A stretch of DNA of 8,796 nucleotides from Spirochaetaceae bacterium (GTDB lineage Bacteria; Spirochaetota; Spirochaetia; DSM-2461): contig JAEINM010000148.1 of NCBI GenBank assembly GCA_016342385.1, positions 1-8,796 on the forward strand, in the 5' to 3' direction. Within the stretch, counting starts at the first letter, position 1. Each line of letters starts with the position of its first letter. The notes beneath the pieces are model-generated. The model had not been told where the DNA came from and made no database searches. It saw only the letters and a list, made by a program, of their open reading frames with translations. A program made the translations under genes and the position numbers. Positions 1 through 6,267 of this stretch are shown piece after piece.

Positions 1-1
1 A

Positions 2-76
2 GAAGCAATTCTTGATTTGATGCTCCCGGATCTACCGGAGAGTATTTTTTTTGTGTTCTGCAGGATAGAAATCTAA
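2..76 (+). CDS. possible 3' end of a gene cut by the left edge
   Basis: An open frame runs from the left edge to a TAA at 74-76 and gives 24 residues beginning EAILDLMLPDLPES. It has no start inside the window, so it could be the C-terminus of an upstream gene or a chance open frame. The sequence becomes much more AT-rich just after the stop, which fits a gene boundary or the edge of an inserted segment. The fragment is too short to assign to a family. The phrase DLMLPDLP faintly recalls a receiver-domain phosphorylation site, but the residues after it do not continue as a receiver, so I do not claim one. Confidence 0.25.
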   Translation, partial: EAILDLMLPDLPESIFFVFCRIEI

Positions 77-323
77 CCTTATGTGGACAGTTGAACTAAG
101 TGCATGATATTTTTTGAAATAACAATTGAATTTTAATGAACTAATTTTGAAGAAATACACTAGGATTACAGAAATGAGCATATAAGAAATCAGTAAATCT
201 TAAAAGAAATATTTTTTTTGAAGAATTATTAAATTGCAATTTAGTTTAGTTGAAACTATTTGCATATAGATAATGAAACAAACTTGTATCAATAGGTTTT
301 CTAATTTGTTAAAAGGGAAAAAA
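77..323. other. AT-rich intergenic region with a palindrome
   Basis: This stretch of about 250 bases has no supported gene. It holds a perfect 14-bp palindrome at 230-243 (TAAATTGCAATTTA) and poly-T runs near 110 and 212. A weak promoter-like pair is TGGACA at 82-87 with TATTTT 18 bp further on. The region is so AT-rich that promoter-like matches are expected by chance. Confidence 0.4.
230..243. promoter_or_regulatory. 14-bp perfect palindrome upstream of the lipoprotein gene
   Basis: TAAATTGCAATTTA is exactly self-complementary and lies about 80 bases before the likely lipoprotein start. It could be an operator for a dimeric regulator. Low-complexity AT-rich DNA raises the chance of such palindromes, so the regulatory role is only inferred. 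Confidence 0.25.
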
Positions 324-929
324 ATGATGAAAAATATAATATTGGTCTTATTGTTAATTACTATATTTTCTTGCACATCTACAGCAACACATAGTAGTAA
401 TCAAAATGGACAGAAAAATCAAATTACAAAAGAAGAACAAATTCAATTAAATACTGAGTATCATAAACAATCAAAATATTTAATTCATGAAGATAGTCAC
501 ACTACAATTACTACTGAAGATCTGTTGGAATGTAAAGAAAATTCAATTAAAATAATTGAAGAGACAAAGGATGCACTTTTTTCTCCAATTGAGATAAAAG
601 ATAAGTTTATTATATATAATGTCTTAGTCTATGGAGTTGATTCATTTGATAATCCAACCGGAATATTTGTTGATAAGTCAAAATTAAGTATGTTTTCAAC
701 ATATATATCACTAAATAATAATCTTGTTGAGACTATTGAATATAGCAAATTAGAACCAAATATTAAAAATGCAGTCGATAATATTTTTTATGATATAATT
801 TCTAGCAATGACATAATTACACTTGTAGATCAAGGAAGCAAATATTTTATGGTTTGGACAAAGGTGGGAAATAAATGGGGATTAAAGAGTTTTAATCTAC
901 CTCCAAAAAATTTAACTTTCAAAAATTAA
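324..929 (+). CDS. small predicted lipoprotein, unknown family
   Basis: A 201-residue protein with a short lipoprotein signal: two Met and a Lys, then a hydrophobic stretch, then a lipobox ending IFSC, with the Cys at residue 17. Signal peptidase II would cleave before that Cys and leave a lipid-anchored envelope protein. The start at 324 is chosen because AAAAGGG at 311-317 is well placed and the signal peptide then begins correctly. The in-frame ATG at 273 has no ribosome site and would push the signal 17 residues inward. After a Ser/Thr/Asn/Gln-rich linker the mature part is mixed alpha/beta with no motif I recognise; near the C-terminus it has FMVWTKVGNKWGLKSF. The gene is extremely AT-rich (the line 301-360 has 11 G/C of 60), unlike the transporter and kinase genes further right, which suggests foreign origin or weak constraint. 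A probable terminator follows at 1001-1038. No function is assigned. Confidence 0.7.
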   Translation: MMKNIILVLLLITIFSCTSTATHSSNQNGQKNQITKEEQIQLNTEYHKQSKYLIHEDSHTTITTEDLLECKENSIKIIEETKDALFSPIEIKDKFIIYNVLVYGVDSFDNPTGIFVDKSKLSMFSTYISLNNNLVETIEYSKLEPNIKNAVDNIFYDIISSNDIITLVDQGSKYFMVWTKVGNKWGLKSFNLPPKNLTFKN

Positions 930-1000
930 AAGTTATAAAAATTAAAAAATCCACATAAACCATATAAGGACTAGATCCGTCAACAGATATAGAAATCCCC

Positions 1001-1038
1001 GGCTTAGAAAATCCTCTTTTCTGAGCCTTAGTTTTTTT
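1001..1038 (+). terminator. Rho-independent terminator candidate after the lipoprotein gene
   Basis: GGCTTAGAAAA at 1001-1011 pairs with TTTTCTGAGCC at 1017-1027 (11 pairs including one G-U) across a 5-base loop. TTAG and seven T follow at 1032-1038. It lies about 70 bases after the lipoprotein stop and points the same way. An 86-codon GTG-started frame on the opposite strand spans this hairpin but lacks a ribosome site. Confidence 0.55.
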
Positions 1039-1077
1039 CTAACAGGGTAATTCTGGATCAAAAAATGTTCCGTCTGA

Positions 1078-1188
1078 TTATGATATATTGGAGTATCTGT
1101 ACTTTCCAAACTTAAAAAGGGAGTTCTAAGAATTTTGTAAGCTTTGACATATTCCGATCCCTTCAAAGAAGAAACTAAAATGAATAAA
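1078..1188 (+). repeat. first copy of a duplicated promoter/leader block
   Basis: This block resembles 1276-1383. Both copies show TTAT(G/A)ATATAT, then GGAGTA, then TTCCA, then about 45 bases that align without gaps (33 of 50 positions identical from TTCCA onward, by my hand count). Both end in ATGAATAA. In this copy the ATG at 1180 opens a frame of only ten codons and its upstream Shine-Dalgarno is poor. It is probably the decayed leader of a lost paralogue of the downstream binding-protein gene. Confidence 0.45.
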
Positions 1189-1252
1189 GATTCCGGGGGC
1201 ACTGGGAGATGAAATTTACAGGTTATTCTTCAGGGAAATCTGACTGGGATAT

Positions 1253-1282
1253 TTGGATTATAAGGAAATGAAAGTTTATAAT
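1253..1282 (+). promoter_or_regulatory. probable promoter of the binding-protein gene
   Basis: A perfect TATAAT -10 box lies at 1277-1282, with a weak TTGGAT -35 candidate at 1253-1258 and an 18-bp spacer. Transcription would start near 1289, leaving a leader of about 85 nt before the ATG at 1375. The -10 region is one of the parts shared with the upstream copy of the block. Confidence 0.45.
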
Positions 1283-1383
1283 ATATGTATAGGAGTAGAG
1301 GCTCATTCCAGGCTTGTTGAGGATGTTATAAGAGTTTTATAGGCTTGTCCTAGTTGGTACGGGAGGAGACGAATATGAATAAG
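1276..1383 (+). repeat. second copy of the duplicated promoter/leader block
   Basis: This is the intact partner of 1078-1188 and directly precedes the binding-protein gene. Inside it the octamer AGGCTTGT occurs at 1310-1317 and again at 1341-1348. It ends with the strong ribosome site GGGAGGAG at 1361-1368. Conservation across the leader, where nothing is coded, suggests either recent common descent or a functional 5' untranslated RNA. I see only a weak 5-bp stem here and do not call a riboswitch. Confidence 0.45.
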
Positions 1384-2130
1384 AAGCACATGGTGGTCAT
1401 TTTCGGACTTATGGTCATTGGGGTTATGAACAGTTTTGCCCAAAGCGGAAGTGTAACAGACCCTCTCCTCATTCTTACCGATCCCTATGAACCCTATGTC
1501 TTTCCCCCAGATGCCCATCTTAAAGGGATCGACTATGAAGTCATGGAAGCAGTATTCCAGCGCTTGAACATCCCCTTTGAGATCAAATTTTTCCCCTGGA
1601 AACGGTGTTTATACATGATGCAGGTTCAGGAGGCAGATGGCATTTTGGATGGGGGCATCACCGAAGACCGGAAAACCTATCTTTTCTTTCCAGAAGAACC
1701 CTTGTCGGAGAGTTCGCTGGTGATGTTTTACCACAAGGATCATCCGATTCAGTTGGATACGATTGAGGATCTGAAGCAGTATCTGGTTGGTACACAAATA
1801 GGATATATTTATTCTCAGGGCATTGCAGAGATGTTGATCCATCGCGATGATGTAGAAACGATAGAACAGAATTTTCTCAAGTTGGAGGCCAATCGAATCG
1901 ACCTCATGCTTGTCGATCGTGTGGTTGGCCTCTATAAGGTGGCGGCCTTTGAGGGACGAGATCAACTTGCCATGGTCGAATTGCCAGAACAATTACTGAA
2001 CATTTACTATCTAGGATTTGCTAAAAAAGCAGGATATGACAAGTTAGCCATGAGATTCAGTCGGGCATTAAGTGAGTTTAAACAGACACAGGCGTATCAT
2101 GACATTCTCCTTAAATATGGGCAAAGGTAA
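1375..2130 (+). CDS. periplasmic solute-binding protein, SBP_bac_3 type
   Basis: A 251-residue protein with an N-terminal signal peptide (basic MNKKH, hydrophobic core to about residue 20, likely signal peptidase I cut after SFA at 22). The mature part fits family 3 extracellular solute-binding proteins, which bind amino acids or other small polar ligands between two alpha/beta lobes. Family-like features are the opening beta strand and TDPYEPYVF at about 35-43, GIDYEVMEAVFQRL at 51-64, PWKR at 74-77, the DGGITEDRK segment at 92-100 and the FPEEPL turn at 105-110. The length is normal. ATG 1375 is chosen over the upstream in-frame TTG at 1354 because GGGAGGAG at 1361-1368 sits 6 bases before it. 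No permease or ATPase gene is adjacent, so it is an orphan binding protein that may serve a distant ABC transporter or act as a sensor. The ligand is not predictable. Confidence 0.88.
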   Translation: MNKKHMVVIFGLMVIGVMNSFAQSGSVTDPLLILTDPYEPYVFPPDAHLKGIDYEVMEAVFQRLNIPFEIKFFPWKRCLYMMQVQEADGILDGGITEDRKTYLFFPEEPLSESSLVMFYHKDHPIQLDTIEDLKQYLVGTQIGYIYSQGIAEMLIHRDDVETIEQNFLKLEANRIDLMLVDRVVGLYKVAAFEGRDQLAMVELPEQLLNIYYLGFAKKAGYDKLAMRFSRALSEFKQTQAYHDILLKYGQR

Positions 2131-2283
2131 TGTCCCTCTAAAAGTGGGAAGAAAATGAGGGGTATTCACATCTCTATGCTGCAATAAAAGATATACAAAA
2201 TCAGAAATCTGAAATATGAAGGTTGTATAAAGTCTATATGGAAATAGTGTAAAATCTCTTTAGTTCTATATTATCCTTAAGAA

Positions 2284-2318
2284 TAAGCTGGAGAAAAGAT
2301 GTCTCCAGCTTAATTTTT
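2284..2318. terminator. hairpin terminator between convergent genes
   Basis: TAAGCTGGAGA at 2284-2294 pairs perfectly with TCTCCAGCTTA at 2302-2312 across a 7-base loop. Rightward reading meets ATTTTT at 2313-2318, suited to ending the binding-protein transcript 150 bases earlier. Leftward reading meets a poorer TTCTTAA tail right after the stop of the large lipoprotein gene, so the element could also work in that direction. Confidence 0.65.
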
Positions 2319-3576
2319 AATTATACAAATTATTTCTAAATGAAATAACTTCTGTTATCAGATGCTCTGTTAACTGCTCGTATTTTTCTGGGACTTTTAT
2401 CTCAAACGATGCAGAATCATCTTTCCAGCTATAATGTATTTTTTTTTCTGCAAAAGGGATAAGATCCAGGGGATCTCCACTGTATGAGATCTCCCAGCCA
2501 ATAGTCTTTGTAATTTTTTTACCAAGATTGAGTTCCGTCTCTTCAATAATGAAGTTTCTATCGTGAATAAAAATTTGGCCGGGATTTTCCGGTTTAAAAA
2601 TCCAAAGAACAATACTCTGAAATGACTTATTCATAGGGTGATAAATTGCTGGGACACTATTTACAATAGCTCCATCCCATTTTTGTTCATAAATAACTTT
2701 ATTGTCAGATTGTTGTAACAAAGCTATACCTGCAATTTGTTCCGGAACACTAATGTCATATCCAACTTCTCTGCTTAACTGACTATTAGTCAATGATCGC
2801 CTATATTTTTTAACCGTATGTGGCTGATTATACAAAGCATCCCTTTCTTCTTTAGTCGGTTTTCTTTTTACAAGAGAAGGTGTGGTTCCCTGGATATAGT
2901 TTTTATCCAGAAAATAATGCTGCTCCTCTGATTCATACAGTAAAATCTGCTGCTTAGACCAATATTCGGCAATGAGATATGAAAGCTTATCACCATTCTT
3001 ATCAAAACCCCAATCCCAATTACCAATTGAATAACTACCAAAGACACTGTCTTCATCATCAAATATAATATAATACTTATCTATACTGCAGCTTATATTA
3101 TTCATAAATGTTATGGTTTTACTCTTCAGATCCCAGTAATAATCAAGATTCAAAACACCCGGATTACCGTTTATGGCAATAAAAGGGAGTTTATTGGGAT
3201 TACAATTGTTGAGTATTATCTTATTGGGGATATCTATAAATCCTTCAACATAAATCAATGAATTAGAATCGGGTTTCCTATTATTAAAGATTATTTCAGT
3301 AGTGTCTCTATTATATGACCAGTCCCCTTCTTGAAGTTCAGCTTTTTCAGATCGATCTTTATTGCTAATTATTAATATTTTATCTATTTGACTAAAAACA
3401 TTATTTGTAAAAATTTTCCCCCGCCCGTTCATGTAGGTATTTATAGAAAATCTTTCCTGAATTACAGAATCCTGTCCATTATTACCGACTCGTGTTGCAC
3501 ATGATACAATGACACTTCCAGTAGCTAATAAAAACATTAAAAGAAATGGAATTGTTTTTTTTATTTGTGATTTCAT
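2317..3576 (-). CDS. large predicted lipoprotein with internal duplication, unknown family
   Basis: A 419-residue protein with a lipoprotein signal: basic MKSQIKK, a hydrophobic core, and VIVSC with the Cys at residue 26. It should be lipid-anchored in the envelope. GGAGG (3582-3586 on the plus strand) lies 5 bases upstream and fixes the start. Two segments resemble each other: about 52-110 and 151-215 both contain T-x-x-NN followed by S-x-IDK, two hydrophobic strand residues, a charged turn, and a G-(D/N)-W motif before another strand. This suggests tandem beta-rich domains. The C-terminal third (about 265-400) is also strand-rich with many aromatic residues. I recognise no catalytic motif or known family. 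It lies 111 bp downstream of the membrane LuxR regulator on the same strand and may be its target or envelope partner; that link is inference. Confidence 0.75.
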   Translation of the reverse strand: MKSQIKKTIPFLLMFLLATGSVIVSCATRVGNNGQDSVIQERFSINTYMNGRGKIFTNNVFSQIDKILIISNKDRSEKAELQEGDWSYNRDTTEIIFNNRKPDSNSLIYVEGFIDIPNKIILNNCNPNKLPFIAINGNPGVLNLDYYWDLKSKTITFMNNISCSIDKYYIIFDDEDSVFGSYSIGNWDWGFDKNGDKLSYLIAEYWSKQQILLYESEEQHYFLDKNYIQGTTPSLVKRKPTKEERDALYNQPHTVKKYRRSLTNSQLSREVGYDISVPEQIAGIALLQQSDNKVIYEQKWDGAIVNSVPAIYHPMNKSFQSIVLWIFKPENPGQIFIHDRNFIIEETELNLGKKITKTIGWEISYSGDPLDLIPFAEKKIHYSWKDDSASFEIKVPEKYEQLTEHLITEVISFRNNLYN

Positions 3577-3588
3577 TTTATCCTCCAG

Positions 3589-3607
3589 ATGGTCGGGCCC
3601 GATCCAT
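3589..3607. promoter_or_regulatory. GC-rich palindrome next to the lipoprotein ribosome site
   Basis: The core TCGGGCCCGA at 3593-3602 is perfectly self-complementary. It is flanked by ATGG and CCAT, which pair if a single T at 3603 is bulged. It sits 2 bases upstream of the GGAGG site of the large lipoprotein gene and stands out from its AT-rich surroundings. It could be an operator, or an mRNA hairpin affecting ribosome access. Confidence 0.35.
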
Positions 3608-3640
3608 TTTAATATTCTTCAAAATTAAATTGGTGCCGGG

Positions 3641-3681
3641 AAAAAAGATATCGATCAAAAGTATGATTTGTCTGATTGATA
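3641..3681 (-). terminator. weak terminator-like hairpin after the LuxR gene
   Basis: On the minus strand TATCAATC and GATCGATA can pair with one A-C mismatch across a 17-base loop. Six T follow (A run at 3641-3646 on the plus strand). The long loop makes it a poor terminator, so read-through from the regulator gene into the lipoprotein gene is likely. Confidence 0.25.
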
Positions 3682-3687
3682 CAGCTC

Positions 3688-4518
3688 TCATACTTTAGGC
3701 GTAGTTATATTTTCGAAAATCTTGCAGACCTCTACTCTATTCCTGGAGTTCGTTTTTTCAAATATATTTCTTAGGTGTGTTTTCACTGTAGATAAGGATA
3801 TAAAAAGGGCATCTGCTATTTCATTATTCGTGGAGCCCTTTACTAATAAACTTAAAACTTCTATCTCTCTTGGAGAAATTTTATATTTATCTATTAAATA
3901 ATCAGATGTTTTAATAGAAACCTTGTTAACATCTTCTAATGGAAACCCTTTTATAAAGGATAATATCGATAAAATAATAAAATAACCAAAGAATATAAAA
4001 GGAGATATATTACCAGGAATTATTCTGCTTACCTCACCAATGGATAATAAAATATTTATAACACAAAATATCAGTAATCCTAAAACCCACTTTTTTTTAA
4101 GAAAGTCAGAAGATTTTGATATTTTATTCTGAATAAAAATAATGATTAATATTACTATGCAGTTTAAAAACGCAATGAAGAATACCAACTTATCAATAAT
4201 CTCCAATGGAAGCTGCAGAAGAACCATAATAGAAAATATTACAACGGGTAAAAAAGAATAGGCAAACAATAACCAGTTGTATGTTTTTATAAAAAATTCG
4301 AGTGATAATATATAATAACCGGCAAAATAAAAGAAACAGCAGAGCGTATACACTCTTAGCGCATTCATTAGATTGTATGCCGATGTTACTGGAAAAATTC
4401 TGAACCATTCAGGATTCACCCATGCATTTAAAATTTCCAGTATGAAAAAAGATAATACTGAGAAATATAATCCCCAGAATATTTTTAATTTCTTTTTTTT
4501 AAATAAAAACGTATTCAA
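3688..4518 (-). CDS. membrane-anchored LuxR-family transcriptional regulator
   Basis: About 276 residues. The N-terminal two thirds are very hydrophobic, with about six predicted membrane helices (near residues 11-32, 52-75, 82-102, 110-130, 143-163 and 170-190) separated by short basic loops. The C-terminus is a LuxR/NarL helix-turn-helix with the classic order SPREIEVLSLLVKG, then NNEIADALFISLSTVKTHLRN, then an EKTNSRNRVEV tail. It likely senses a membrane or extracellular cue and binds DNA while tethered to the inner membrane; no receiver domain is present. There is no ATG near the start. TTG at 4518 is preferred because AAGGA (4526-4530 on the plus strand) is then 7 bases away; the TTG at 4524 would touch that site. 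Low GC (line 4141-4200 has 13 G/C of 60) sets it apart from the transporter gene upstream. Family is confident; the signal and target genes are unknown. Confidence 0.87.
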   Translation of the reverse strand: MNTFLFKKKKLKIFWGLYFSVLSFFILEILNAWVNPEWFRIFPVTSAYNLMNALRVYTLCCFFYFAGYYILSLEFFIKTYNWLLFAYSFLPVVIFSIMVLLQLPLEIIDKLVFFIAFLNCIVILIIIFIQNKISKSSDFLKKKWVLGLLIFCVINILLSIGEVSRIIPGNISPFIFFGYFIILSILSFIKGFPLEDVNKVSIKTSDYLIDKYKISPREIEVLSLLVKGSTNNEIADALFISLSTVKTHLRNIFEKTNSRNRVEVCKIFENITTPKV

Positions 4519-4524
4519 GTACAA

Positions 4525-4868
4525 TTCCTTATTTTTATATATCTAATCACACCTGTTCATAAGAAAATGAAGGGGATTTTATAAAACTGATTTCAAACGA
4601 ATAATAAAAGTGACTAAACCTCTATATACAAAGAAGATCAGCTACGAGTCATCAGAATACAACTTTCGCCCAATACCATCAATTAATTCCGAAATATGAT
4701 TTTGATAAATTAGTACAAAATCACAGAGGGAACACATTAATAATTGGCAAGGTTGTATTCGCTGTCAACCACATTTTTCCGGAATGTAGCATGTTTCAGG
4801 TAACAGGATTTATACCGGTTGTGGCTTAGATTATTACCTCTATAAAATCAAAGAAGAATATGAGAATA
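4525..4868. other. 344-base intergenic region, no supported gene
   Basis: This region separates two leftward genes. It holds one good promoter-like pair reading left (4740-4768). It also holds a start-less open frame on the plus strand, ending at a TGA at 4886-4888, that reads GLDYYLYKIKEEYENIK; this may be the tail of a lost gene or chance. No clear terminator for the MFS gene was found here. Confidence 0.4.
4740..4768 (-). promoter_or_regulatory. promoter candidate for the LuxR regulator
   Basis: On the minus strand a perfect TTGACA (plus-strand 4763-4768) is followed after 17 bp by AATTAT (4740-4745), which matches four of six -10 positions. Transcription would start near 4733 and give an unusually long leader of about 215 nt before the TTG start. 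Other AT-rich -10-like motifs lie closer to the gene but lack a good -35. Confidence 0.4.
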
Positions 4869-6053
4869 TCAAGAACTTGATTTTTTGAGAGACCGGGGAT
4901 GGGACAGGGTAAAGCAGAGAAATAATAATACAAGTGCTGTCAGTAAATAGAGGGGAATAATCTCCAGACTGTATATTCTGGCCAGAACCCCGGCAATTGA
5001 GGGGACAACGGCAGCGCCGAAACCGGCGGCGGCAATCTGCATTCCTATTGTGTTGGAAACGTGCCGTGGTCCGACCCGGTTCCCCGTATCGGTTATGAGA
5101 CTAGGGAATATGGGCGCTATGGAAAACCCGATTATGGCGATTCCCGCAATTGTCATCCCGTCCCCCAGGTTGAGGGATACAAGAAGGGCCCCTGTCATGG
5201 CTGAAATCAGACTGATGTATAAAATGGTTTTTACAGACAATTTATGAGTATACCATCCCGCGAGAATACGGCCGAAAGTGAACATGGCCCAATAGCTGCC
5301 TGTAATGAATCCGGCTATGGCAGGATCAACATGTCTCGATATGGTCAGAAGGGAATAAGCCCAGAGACCCAGCCCCAGTTCCACTCCTGTATATATAAAA
5401 AACATGAGCATACTCAAGAGGGCTGAAAGCTTCTTGAGAGTTTCTCCTATAGAGGCTTCTCCAGCCACGTGATGTTTTTCTGTTTCCCCCGTGGTTGCTG
5501 CTTTCCACATTTTTCTTGTTGTAAAGAATATGATTGCCAGAGTGGCCTGGGCTATACTGACCATAAAATATCCAACTTGCCATTTTGTTGTCAGGCTGAT
5601 CCCAAGAGTCATGATGACAGGACCCAGAGTGATACCGATACCGAAACTGGCATGGAGCCACTGCATCATCCTCTCACTATGGTTCTTTTCAACATAGGTA
5701 TTAATCCCCGCATCGATGGCACCGGCTCCAAGCCCTCCCAGGCTGGCCGCTATGACAAAAAGGCCCCATAGGGGAGTGATCGAATAAATCATAAGAGCCG
5801 TTGCTGTAGCTCCGCAGCTCAGACTGAGCAGCCCTCCAATACCGAGGCGCCTGACGAGAGCCCCACTGAAAAAACTGGAGACCATATAGCCGGCTGTCGA
5901 GAAAATGAGCAGCAGCCCCATGGCGTCGAGAGGAAGGTTGAAACTATTTCTGATTCCCGGCCAGGCCACTCCGAGAAGACCATCGGGTAACCCCAGAGAT
6001 ATAAAAGCAATATAAGATAATACAATAAGAGCTGTTGTCGTTTTTTTCTTCAT
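4869..6053 (-). CDS. MFS transporter, substrate unknown
   Basis: A 394-residue integral membrane protein with about 12 hydrophobic helices and the usual MFS length. Visible features are GLPDGLLGVAWP in the first helix region (residues 21-32), the loop 2-3 motif GALVRRLGIGG at 64-74, a membrane-embedded GAIDAGIN at 111-118, WLHASFGIGITLGP at 132-145, and the second-half repeat GRILAGWYTHKLS at 261-273. Buried D24, D114, H134 and E225 are candidates for proton or substrate coupling. The pattern resembles the sugar/FucP-like MFS branch, but I would not name a substrate. A polar loop (about 183-205) joins the two six-helix halves. It is markedly more GC-rich than the genes to its left (line 5881-5940 has 34 G/C of 60). 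No Shine-Dalgarno precedes the ATG; see the promoter at 6063-6091. Confidence 0.9.
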   Translation of the reverse strand: MKKKTTTALIVLSYIAFISLGLPDGLLGVAWPGIRNSFNLPLDAMGLLLIFSTAGYMVSSFFSGALVRRLGIGGLLSLSCGATATALMIYSITPLWGLFVIAASLGGLGAGAIDAGINTYVEKNHSERMMQWLHASFGIGITLGPVIMTLGISLTTKWQVGYFMVSIAQATLAIIFFTTRKMWKAATTGETEKHHVAGEASIGETLKKLSALLSMLMFFIYTGVELGLGLWAYSLLTISRHVDPAIAGFITGSYWAMFTFGRILAGWYTHKLSVKTILYISLISAMTGALLVSLNLGDGMTIAGIAIIGFSIAPIFPSLITDTGNRVGPRHVSNTIGMQIAAAGFGAAVVPSIAGVLARIYSLEIIPLYLLTALVLLFLCFTLSHPRSLKKSSS

Positions 6054-6062
6054 AATGGAGTA

Positions 6063-6091
6063 AGTGTATTCTCAACTTTCAACCATATCAA
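6063..6091 (-). promoter_or_regulatory. promoter candidate for the MFS gene, possibly leaderless
   Basis: On the minus strand TTGATA (plus-strand 6086-6091) is followed after 17 bp by TACACT (6063-6068). A start about 7 bases downstream falls near 6056, only some 3 bases before the ATG at 6053. No Shine-Dalgarno sequence is present in the bases upstream of that ATG, which agrees with a leaderless or near-leaderless mRNA. Confidence 0.45.
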
Positions 6092-6220
6092 TAAATACAT
6101 ATTCATTTCCCTGCAAATATATGAAGGTGTTTTTTCCCATAAGATTGATATAACAAATCAAGTCCATTAGAATTATCCCAAAAGATGGAGCAATTTTTTC
6201 TCTCCGGGAGACTGAGATTT

Positions 6221-6232
6221 ATCAATATTGAT
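6221..6232. promoter_or_regulatory. 12-bp palindrome abutting the Hpt promoter
   Basis: ATCAATATTGAT is perfectly self-complementary and directly touches the -35 candidate at 6233-6238. That is a typical place for an activator or repressor dimer. No regulator is identified. Confidence 0.35.
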
Positions 6233-6261
6233 TTGTTTATAATTAACCTTGAATCTATACT
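6233..6261 (+). promoter_or_regulatory. promoter candidate for the Hpt-kinase operon, possibly leaderless
   Basis: TTGTTT at 6233-6238 (three of six -35 positions) and TATACT at 6256-6261 (five of six -10 positions) are 17 bp apart. Counting 7 bases past the -10 box lands on the A of the ATG at 6268. No Shine-Dalgarno is visible, so the operon mRNA may begin at its start codon. Confidence 0.4.
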
Positions 6262-6267
6262 ATATGT

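Noticed and set aside
77..110. TGTGGACAGTTGAAC as a possible insertion-sequence end
   Set aside because: No matching inverted copy, target-site duplication or transposase was found in the window.
942..1202. 86-codon frame on the minus strand with a GTG start
   Set aside because: No ribosome site, no recognisable product, and it runs across a terminator-like hairpin and the first duplicated leader block. Its resemblance to a frame opposite the second leader block is explained by the leader duplication.
1303..1374. Riboswitch in the binding-protein leader
   Set aside because: Only a weak 5-bp stem and a repeated octamer are visible; no known aptamer core was recognised.
4751..4778. GGTTG...CAACC stem followed by ATTTTT as a plus-strand terminator
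   Set aside because: Only five base pairs with a ten-base loop, and no plus-strand gene upstream to terminate.
4790..4888. Plus-strand open frame reading GLDYYLYKIKEEYENIK near its end
   Set aside because: It has no ATG, GTG or TTG start after the preceding stop that would keep this segment, and it runs into the 3' end of the MFS gene. It may be a remnant, but there is not enough to call a pseudogene.
5050..5771. Several plus-strand open frames opposite the MFS gene
   Set aside because: They lie antisense to a clearly coding transporter gene, and their sequences look like shadow translations without family features.
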